Below the pieces are notes generated by a model. That model searched no databases. It worked only from the letters and a program-made list of their open reading frames with translations, and was not told the DNA's origin. The position numbers were made by a program, and so were the translations under genes. 5,098 nt of DNA from Cytophagales bacterium. GTDB lineage: Bacteria; Bacteroidota; Bacteroidia; Cytophagales; ES-bin-26. Location: positions 1 through 5,098 of the forward strand of contig JACMKY010000294.1 in the NCBI GenBank assembly GCA_014379925.1. The letters are read 5' to 3'. This document shows, in pieces, positions 1 to 5,098 of the stretch; within the stretch, counting starts at the first letter, position 1; each line of letters begins with the position of its first letter.

Positions 1-1
1 T

Positions 2-2347
2 ATGCTCTACCACTACCTCACCATCGCCCGGCGGAATCTGCTCCGGCACAAGCTCTTTTCTTTCGTCAATCTGTTCGGACTGGCGCTCGGTATGGCAGGC
101 ACGCTGGTTATTGGGCTTTGGGTAAGGGATGAATTGAGTGTTGATCGTTTTTACCCGGATCTTGACCGGCTTTACTACGTACGGATATCCAATGGCGACT
201 GGGCTGGTCAGCAAACGAGCGGTCCGCTGGCGGATGCCCTCAAAAAAGACATTCCCGAAATTGAAAAAGCGACGAAGCTAAGTTGGCCCAACAACCTGTT
301 AATCAAAGTGGGGGAGAAAGCCCACAAGGAAAAAGGCTACTACGTCTCCGGCGATTTTTTCGACGTGTTTCAGTTCCCGGCGCTGCGGGGAAATCCGGCC
401 GTGGCCCTGCAATCGCCCGGCAACATCATTATCACGCGGAAGGTAGCCAGGACCTACTTCGGAACCATCGATCCCGTTGGGCGGATTCTCAAACTCGACA
501 ATGCCAAAACCTACGTGGTGGGGGCAGTCATTGAAAATATCCCACCCAACTCCTCCCTGCGTTTCGACTGGGTTGTTAATTTCAGCGTCTTCGAGCAGGA
601 CTGGATGCGCATCTGGAGCAACAATTTCGTCCAGACTTACGCCAAGCTCCGTCCCCGCGTGACGCAGGCGCAAGCCGAGAAGAATATGCGCCCGCTTATT
701 CAGAAGTACGATCCCAGCCGTTGGAACAAGGACCTCCGGCCGATTCTCCAACCCCTCAGCGAAGTGTACCTCTACGGCGAATACCGCCAAGGCAAACCTA
801 CCGGTGGACGCATCGAATACCTCCGCCTGTTTTCCATGGTGGCCCTGTTTACCCTGCTCATTGCCTGCGTCAATTTTATGAACTTATCGACCGCCCGCTC
901 CGCAACCCGGGCCAGGGAAGTGGGCGTGCGGAAAGCCGTGGGGGCGGCCCGTACTTCCCTGATGAAGCAGTTTATGGGCGAATCCACGCTGATGACGCTG
1001 TTGGCATTGGCGCTGGCCCTGGGAATGGTTTCCTTGGTGCTGCCCGGCGTAAATGAGTTGACGCAGAAGACGTTGTCGCTGAACGTGGCGGAGCCGGCCT
1101 TTTGGCTGGGCTTGCTGGCCCTGGTTTTCGTGACCGGCTTCGTTGCCGGCAGTTACCCGGCGCTGTTCCTTTCGTCGTTGCGGCCAGTGGAGGTGTTGAA
1201 AGGTACGTTGAAAATGGGTGCCCACGCGACCTGGTTTCGTCAATCGTTGGTGGTCTTCCAGTTTACGCTTTCCATTTTTCTGATCGTGGGGATGCTCACC
1301 GTGGCCTACCAGATGCACTACGTGCGCACCAAACACCTGGGTCTCGACCGGACGAACGTGTTTTACGTGCCCATCGAGGGCGACCTGGCCGCCAGACAGC
1401 CGGTATTCCGGCAGGAGTTGCTGCGTTCCGGGGCCGTCAGTTCCGTGACTGCGGCGGACCTCTTGCCCATTGATGTTGGCTCCAACACTTCCGGTAACCT
1501 GGTTTGGCCCGGCAAAGATCCCAACCAACTGGAAACCGTCTGGCAACTGACCGTAGGGTACGACTTCATCCAAACCATGAACATCTCCCTGGTGGACGGA
1601 CGGGATTTCCGGGCGGGTTTGGCGGGTGATTCGGCCAATATTCTCGTCAACGAATCGGCGGCCAAACTCATGGGCCTGAAAAATCCGGTTGGGCAGCCGA
1701 TTACCTTCCAGGGGCAAAAAGGACGCATCATTGGCTTGATGAAAGATTTTCACCTGGCTTCGTTGCACACCCCGATTGGGCCGCTCGTCGTGCGTCACCA
1801 CCCCGATTGGACGAGTTATCTGCTGATCAAAACCCAACCGGGTCAAACCGCCCAGGCCATTCGCGCGGCGGAGCAAATTGCCCGAAGGTTGAACCCGAAC
1901 TATCCGTTCGACTACCATTTCGTGGACGAAGATTACGAAAAGCTTTACCGCAACGAAAGTTTGATCAACCGCATCATCCAGGCTTTCGGCGCGATGGCAA
2001 TCGTAATTTCGTGCTTGGGGCTCTTTGGCTTGGCCGCCTTCACCGCGGAACGGCGTACCAAAGAAATCGGTATTCGTAAAGTGCTGGGCGCGGGGGTATC
2101 CGACATTGTCGCGCTGCTTTCCGGGGATTTCCTGAAACTGGTCCTGATCGCTAATCTAATTGCTTGGCCGTTGGCCTACTACGCCATGCGACGTTGGCTG
2201 GAAGGTTTTACCTACCGCATTGACATGGGCTGGTGGATATTCGGATTGGCCGGCGTTTCCGCCGTGCTGATCGCTCTGCTCACGGTGGGTTACCAGGCCA
2301 TCAAAGCGGCGGTGGCCAACCCGGTGGAGTCGCTGCGGACGGAGTGA
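2..2347 (+). CDS. MacB/FtsX-family ABC transporter permease (paralog 1)
   Basis: Inner-membrane permease subunit of an ABC system of the MacB/FtsX superfamily, 781 residues, complete. Visible layout: membrane segment at about 20-41; first periplasmic MacB-type domain about 45-270; three membrane segments at about 275-297, 328-349 and 366-392 forming the first FtsX core; a fifth segment at about 415-437; second periplasmic domain about 440-650; second FtsX core with segments at about 657-681, 710-730 and 744-766. That gives eight predicted segments, the usual form for the long Bacteroidota members. Cytoplasmic motifs REVGVRKAVGA (305-315) and KEIGIRKVLGA (687-697) follow the first segment of each core. 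KDFHLASLH (581-589) is a family hallmark. The start is the ATG at base 2, because the N-terminus MLYHYLTIARRNLLRHK matches the family start; the upstream region is outside the window. No ATPase is encoded here, so the energising partner and substrate are unknown. Family assignment is firm; function beyond that is not. Confidence 0.95.
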   Translation: MLYHYLTIARRNLLRHKLFSFVNLFGLALGMAGTLVIGLWVRDELSVDRFYPDLDRLYYVRISNGDWAGQQTSGPLADALKKDIPEIEKATKLSWPNNLLIKVGEKAHKEKGYYVSGDFFDVFQFPALRGNPAVALQSPGNIIITRKVARTYFGTIDPVGRILKLDNAKTYVVGAVIENIPPNSSLRFDWVVNFSVFEQDWMRIWSNNFVQTYAKLRPRVTQAQAEKNMRPLIQKYDPSRWNKDLRPILQPLSEVYLYGEYRQGKPTGGRIEYLRLFSMVALFTLLIACVNFMNLSTARSATRAREVGVRKAVGAARTSLMKQFMGESTLMTLLALALALGMVSLVLPGVNELTQKTLSLNVAEPAFWLGLLALVFVTGFVAGSYPALFLSSLRPVEVLKGTLKMGAHATWFRQSLVVFQFTLSIFLIVGMLTVAYQMHYVRTKHLGLDRTNVFYVPIEGDLAARQPVFRQELLRSGAVSSVTAADLLPIDVGSNTSGNLVWPGKDPNQLETVWQLTVGYDFIQTMNISLVDGRDFRAGLAGDSANILVNESAAKLMGLKNPVGQPITFQGQKGRIIGLMKDFHLASLHTPIGPLVVRHHPDWTSYLLIKTQPGQTAQAIRAAEQIARRLNPNYPFDYHFVDEDYEKLYRNESLINRIIQAFGAMAIVISCLGLFGLAAFTAERRTKEIGIRKVLGAGVSDIVALLSGDFLKLVLIANLIAWPLAYYAMRRWLEGFTYRIDMGWWIFGLAGVSAVLIALLTVGYQAIKAAVANPVESLRTE

Positions 2348-2378
2348 GTTCGATGATCATTGAGAAACGTCCTTGCTT
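2293..2378 (+). repeat. Conserved 3' tail module, copy 1
   Basis: Eighty-six bases spanning the last 18 codons of permease 1 (including the stop) and the first 31 bases of the spacer. They align without gaps to 4806-4891 with 5 mismatches (2311, 2312, 2327, 2348 and 2362 versus 4824, 4825, 4840, 4861 and 4875). Inside the coding part 15 of 18 codons are identical. The non-coding part differs at only two positions. The block contains the 8-bp palindrome ATGATCAT at 2353-2360. No stable hairpin with a T-tract is visible, so it does not look like an intrinsic terminator. Confidence 0.9.
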
Positions 2379-2388
2379 ACTGATCCTT

Positions 2389-2412
2389 GTTCACGGTTAA
2401 CTGATTGTTGAT
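2389..2412 (+). repeat. Second shared spacer block, copy 1
   Basis: Twenty-four bases beginning GTTCAC and running directly up to the start codon of permease 2. They match 4895-4918 at 20 of 24 positions. The block is separated from the tail module by 10 bases here and by 3 bases in the other copy, so the two spacers share an ancestor but have gained or lost a few bases. Its role is unknown; it could simply be inherited spacer, or it could contribute to translation initiation of the next gene. Confidence 0.7.
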
Positions 2413-4860
2413 ATGCTGCGCAATTACCTTACCACTGCCCTCAGAAATCTGTGGCGAAACAAACTGTATTCGGTACTGAACATAGTCGGACTTGCCATCG
2501 GCATCAGTGCCTGTCTGGTTATTTGCCTCATTGTCAGCTACGAGTTCAGCTTTGATACCTACCACGCCGATCGCGATCGGATTTTCCGGGTGTACAGCCA
2601 GTTCACCGGCTCGTTTGAGGGCACCAATTCCGGCGTACCGATGCCCCTGCCCGCGGCGGTGCGCAGCCGCTTCACGGGGATTGAAGCATCCACCGGATTT
2701 TTTACGTACTGGGCGAAAGTGCAGATACCGGAGGGGAAAGGAAGACCCAAGGTGTTTGAACCCCAGAACGATCTGCTGTTGGCCGAGCCGCAGTATTTCG
2801 AGGTGTTTGCTGCCTATCGGTGGCTGGCCGGTTCTCCGGCCGCTTCCCTCAGCGCTCCTTTCCAGGTCGTGCTGACGGAGAGCAAAGCGCGAACCTATTT
2901 CGGTAGCACCGAACCCGCCAAACTGCTGGGTCGGCAAATCCACTACAACGATTCCCTGGTGGTTACCGTCTCGGGAATTGTGAAGGATTTGCCCAAACCA
3001 ACCGATTTCCACTTCAACGATTTCATTTCCTTTTCCACCATTCAACAAACCTGGCTAAAGCAGGAAACCAACCTGGCGGACTGGGACAACACCAACAGCG
3101 CCGGCCAGTTCTTCGTGAAACTGGCTCCCGGCACACGGGCGGAAAAAATAACTTCGCAACTCCGTTCGCTGGTAAGGGAAGTCAACGAGCGCTTCAGGGA
3201 TAAAGGGGCGGGAAGTGTTGATTTTCGGCTGCAGCCATTGCCGGAAATGCATTTTGGCTACCAATTATACATCTTTGATGGAAGCCGAGCGGCCCACCTG
3301 CCTACGTTGAGGGCCTTGGGTCTGGTGGCCCTGCTCTTGTTGTTGATCGCGGCCATCAACTTCATCAACCTAATCACGGCCCAGGCCGTCCGGCGGGCCA
3401 AAGAAGTGGGCGTTCGGAAAGTGCTGGGAGGAACGCGCCGGGAACTCATCCGGCAGTTCTTGAGCGAAACAACCGTGCTGACCACCTTTGCCACGCTGCT
3501 GTCCTTGCTGCTGGCTGCTTTTGCCATCCGGTTCTTTCGGGAATTCATTCCGGCCGGGGTAGCCCTTCGTCTCACGGACCCGCTTACGTGGGTGTTTTTG
3601 CTCCTTACCATTGGGCTAGTCAGTCTATTGTCCGGCTCCTATCCGGCCTTTGTCCTTTCGTCCTACGCGCCCGTACTCGCGCTCAAGAACCAGGCGCACG
3701 CTTCCAGCGGCAAAACCCGGACGACTTACCTGCGGAGAGGACTCATTGTCTTTCAGTTCGCCATCGCGCAGGTGCTCATCGTCGGTACCCTGATGGTAGG
3801 CCGGCAGATTGATTTCATGCTCAACAAGGAAATGGGCTTTGCCAGGGATGAGATCATTGGCTTCTCCACTCCCCGGCAACTCCCCAACAAACGGCTGCTC
3901 CTCCGGCAGGAATTAGCCAAACTGCCCGAAGTTGCCCAAATGAGTCTGCATTTTCAGCCACCCGCCTCGAATGCCGTTTCGTCCAGTATCCTATACTACC
4001 ACCGGGGAAAGGAAGTGCTGGAACACAATGTACACCGCAAATTTGGCGATACGGCTTACATTCATCTTTACCGTATTCCCCTCCTGGCAGGGCGGAATTT
4101 GTTGCCCAGCGATTCGGTACGCGAGTTTCTGATCAACGAAACCTACGCGCGCCAATTGGGTTTCGGGCAACCCGACCAAGCGTTGGGGAAAGTGCTGGAC
4201 TATAATGGCAAAATGATTCCCATCGTGGGCGTGATGAAGGATTTCCACGTCCGTTCCCTGCACGAAGCCATTCCGCCCGTGGTGGTAGCTTGTGATGCGG
4301 TGGAGGCTTATCGCTACGTGGGTCTCCAATTGGCTACGCGTGGCAAGGGAGCGGAGGAAGTAGCCGCTATCTTCAGCAAAATCGGCGGTGTTTACAAGGA
4401 GGTTTACGCGAATGACCAGTTCGAATACACCTTCCTGGATACCATCGTTGCCAACTTCTACCAGACGGAGCAACGGATGGCCAAGTTGATGAAAACCGCT
4501 ACGGGGGTTGCCATTCTGCTCTCGTGCCTGGGATTGTTCGGCCTGGTCACCTACACCGCTGAACAGCGCACCAAGGAGATCGGAATCCGGAAGGTGCTGG
4601 GGGCCACGGTGACCCACATCGTTTCGCTGCTGTCCAAGGATTTCGTAAAACTGGTGCTGCTGGCCAACGTGATCGCCTGGCCCCTGGCGTGGTGGGCAGT
4701 AAACCAATGGCTGCGCAACTTCGCCTACCCCGTGGGTGTCGGTTGGTGGATATTCGCCGCGGCTGGCGGGGCGGCCCTGCTCATTGCCCTGCTGACGGTA
4801 AGCTTCCAGGCCATCAAAGCGGCCCTGGCCAACCCGGTGAAGTCGCTGCGGACGGAGTGA
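2413..4860 (+). CDS. MacB/FtsX-family ABC transporter permease (paralog 2)
   Basis: Second complete permease of the same family, 815 residues, 65 bp downstream of its paralog and probably co-transcribed. Predicted membrane segments lie at about 18-43, 299-322, 352-376, 390-416, 443-464, 695-717, 742-765 and 777-798, with MacB-type periplasmic domains at about 45-295 and 466-690. Motifs: KEVGVRKVLGG (330-340), KEIGIRKVLGA (721-731), KDFHVRSLH (609-617) and the terminal ANPVKSLRTE. The start ATG is preceded in frame by TAA at 2398-2400 with no other ATG between, which fixes it; no clear Shine-Dalgarno sequence is seen, as is common in Bacteroidota. By eye the C-terminal core is clearly similar to paralog 1, whereas the periplasmic domains are much more divergent and longer here, which could mean different ligands or partners. 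Both proteins could also pair as a heterodimer; this is inference from adjacency. The name FtsX refers to the fold and does not make this the division protein FtsX. Confidence 0.95.
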   Translation: MLRNYLTTALRNLWRNKLYSVLNIVGLAIGISACLVICLIVSYEFSFDTYHADRDRIFRVYSQFTGSFEGTNSGVPMPLPAAVRSRFTGIEASTGFFTYWAKVQIPEGKGRPKVFEPQNDLLLAEPQYFEVFAAYRWLAGSPAASLSAPFQVVLTESKARTYFGSTEPAKLLGRQIHYNDSLVVTVSGIVKDLPKPTDFHFNDFISFSTIQQTWLKQETNLADWDNTNSAGQFFVKLAPGTRAEKITSQLRSLVREVNERFRDKGAGSVDFRLQPLPEMHFGYQLYIFDGSRAAHLPTLRALGLVALLLLLIAAINFINLITAQAVRRAKEVGVRKVLGGTRRELIRQFLSETTVLTTFATLLSLLLAAFAIRFFREFIPAGVALRLTDPLTWVFLLLTIGLVSLLSGSYPAFVLSSYAPVLALKNQAHASSGKTRTTYLRRGLIVFQFAIAQVLIVGTLMVGRQIDFMLNKEMGFARDEIIGFSTPRQLPNKRLLLRQELAKLPEVAQMSLHFQPPASNAVSSSILYYHRGKEVLEHNVHRKFGDTAYIHLYRIPLLAGRNLLPSDSVREFLINETYARQLGFGQPDQALGKVLDYNGKMIPIVGVMKDFHVRSLHEAIPPVVVACDAVEAYRYVGLQLATRGKGAEEVAAIFSKIGGVYKEVYANDQFEYTFLDTIVANFYQTEQRMAKLMKTATGVAILLSCLGLFGLVTYTAEQRTKEIGIRKVLGATVTHIVSLLSKDFVKLVLLANVIAWPLAWWAVNQWLRNFAYPVGVGWWIFAAAGGAALLIALLTVSFQAIKAALANPVKSLRTE

Positions 4861-4891
4861 ATTCGATGATCATTAAGAAACGTCCTTGCTT
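4806..4891 (+). repeat. Conserved 3' tail module, copy 2
   Basis: Counterpart of the module at 2293-2378, covering the end of permease 2 and the start of the spacer before ftsW. Its palindrome ATGATCAT is at 4866-4873. Immediately upstream of the block the two genes encode similar residues with different codons, so the near-identity starts abruptly at the CCAGG at 4806. This is a direct repeat separated from its partner by about 2.4 kb, long enough to serve as a substrate for homologous exchange, though that use is inferred. Confidence 0.9.
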
Positions 4892-4894
4892 GTC

Positions 4895-4918
4895 GTTCAC
4901 TGTTAATTGATCATTGAT
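4895..4918 (+). repeat. Second shared spacer block, copy 2
   Basis: Counterpart of 2389-2412, matching at 20 of 24 positions. In this copy the block does not abut the start codon: another 14 bases, containing most of a second ACTGTTAATTG unit, lie between it and the ftsW ATG. No Shine-Dalgarno sequence and no good match to the Bacteroidota promoter consensus (TTG, then TAnnTTTG) was found in this spacer. Confidence 0.7.
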
Positions 4919-4930
4919 AACTGTTAATTG
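4899..4930 (+). repeat. Paired 11-bp direct repeat just upstream of ftsW
   Basis: The 11-mer ACTGTTAATTG occurs at 4899-4909 and again at 4920-4930, offset by exactly 21 bp, about two helical turns, and ending 2 bases before the ftsW start codon. The spacing would put both copies on the same face of the helix, as at sites for a dimeric regulator. However, AT-rich phrases of this kind are frequent in Bacteroidota spacers and may be simple repeat drift. The repeat is plain in the sequence; a regulatory role is only a possibility. Confidence 0.6.
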
Positions 4931-4932
4931 CT

Positions 4933-5098
4933 ATGTTAAAGATTTGGCTCAAGGAAAATCTGAAGGGTGACCCGGTATTGTGGGCCATTGTGATGGTATT
5001 GTCCATTATGAGCGTGTTGGTAGTTTATAGTGCAACGGGAACGCTGGCTTACAAAAGCATGCACGGCGATACGGAACATTACTTACTCCGGCATGGAA
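4933..5098 (+). CDS. ftsW: FtsW, septal peptidoglycan glycosyltransferase (5' part, cut by window end)
   Basis: First 55 codons of an ORF still open at the window edge. The translation begins MLKIWLKENLKGDPVLWAIV, continues with a hydrophobic segment at about 15-32 and the pattern VVYSATGTLAYK (30-41), then HYLLRHG. This is the N-terminus expected of Bacteroidota FtsW: a short amphipathic lead, KGD, the first membrane helix, and the conserved YSATG-type motif. FtsW is a SEDS-family inner-membrane enzyme that polymerises lipid II at the septum with its transpeptidase partner FtsI. The family usually has about 10 helices and 370-400 residues, so only about one seventh is visible and the catalytic region cannot be checked. 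The start is set by an in-frame TAA at 4918-4920, with ATG 4933 the first ATG after it. The paralog RodA is the main alternative but lacks this N-terminal pattern as I know it. The local base composition looks more AT-rich than the permease genes. Confidence 0.87.
   Translation, partial: MLKIWLKENLKGDPVLWAIVMVLSIMSVLVVYSATGTLAYKSMHGDTEHYLLRHG

Noticed and set aside
884..1918. 344-codon open frame on the minus strand inside permease 1
   Set aside because: It lies wholly antisense to a well-supported gene, is rich in Gln, His, Arg and Gly as expected from reading GC-rich codons backwards, and shows no recognisable domain.
2377..3048. 223-codon minus-strand open frame reaching into the first spacer
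   Set aside because: Almost entirely antisense to the start of permease 2, with a composition typical of a shadow frame and no recognisable domain.
3991..4707. 238-codon minus-strand open frame inside permease 2
   Set aside because: Antisense shadow of conserved membrane-protein coding sequence, with no hydrophobic pattern or family motif of its own.
2..4860. Reading the permeases as the division protein FtsX because ftsW is next door
   Set aside because: True FtsX is about 300 residues with four membrane segments. These are about 800 residues with two cores and large MacB-type periplasmic domains.
4861..4932. Intrinsic terminator or sigma-factor promoter in the spacer before ftsW
   Set aside because: No GC-rich stem followed by a T-tract is present, and no good match to the Bacteroidota promoter consensus was found. 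The 8-bp palindrome ATGATCAT is too short to support a call.

Overview
The window holds two complete, tandem genes on the + strand for large MacB/FtsX-type ABC transporter permeases (781 and 815 residues), followed by the first 55 codons of a gene recognisable as ftsW, the septal lipid II polymerase. All three genes point the same way, with short spacers of 65 and 72 bp. No tRNA, rRNA, CRISPR array, insertion sequence or convincing terminator hairpin was seen. Coding density is near total, and neither intergenic gap exceeds 75 bp.

The organism is most likely a Bacteroidota member of the Cytophagales (Spirosoma-like). The evidence is the family signature of the permeases (an N-terminal YLT.A.RNL..-K pattern, paired (K/R)E(V/I)G(V/I)RK..G motifs, a KDFH..SLH motif and an ANPV.SLRTE C-terminus), the FtsW N-terminus (KGDPVLWAIV, then VVYSATGTLAYK), and the lack of clear Shine-Dalgarno sequences. 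This is inferred from family resemblance, not from a database search.

Layout: permease 1 (2-2347), spacer 1 (2348-2412), permease 2 (2413-4860), spacer 2 (4861-4932), ftsW 5' part (4933 to the window end). The two permeases are old paralogs that have diverged strongly over most of their length. Their last ~54 coding bases plus the first 31 bases after the stop codon are nearly identical (81 of 86 positions). A second shared block of 24 bp lies further along each spacer. Each gene therefore carries a conserved 3' tail module, which could reflect local gene conversion or duplication through the tails.

The permeases probably form the membrane part of one or more ABC systems whose ATPase is encoded elsewhere. 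Their substrate cannot be read from the sequence. FtsW belongs to the division and cell-wall (dcw) cluster, so the permease pair may sit inside or at the edge of that cluster. The upstream sequence needed to confirm this is outside the window.
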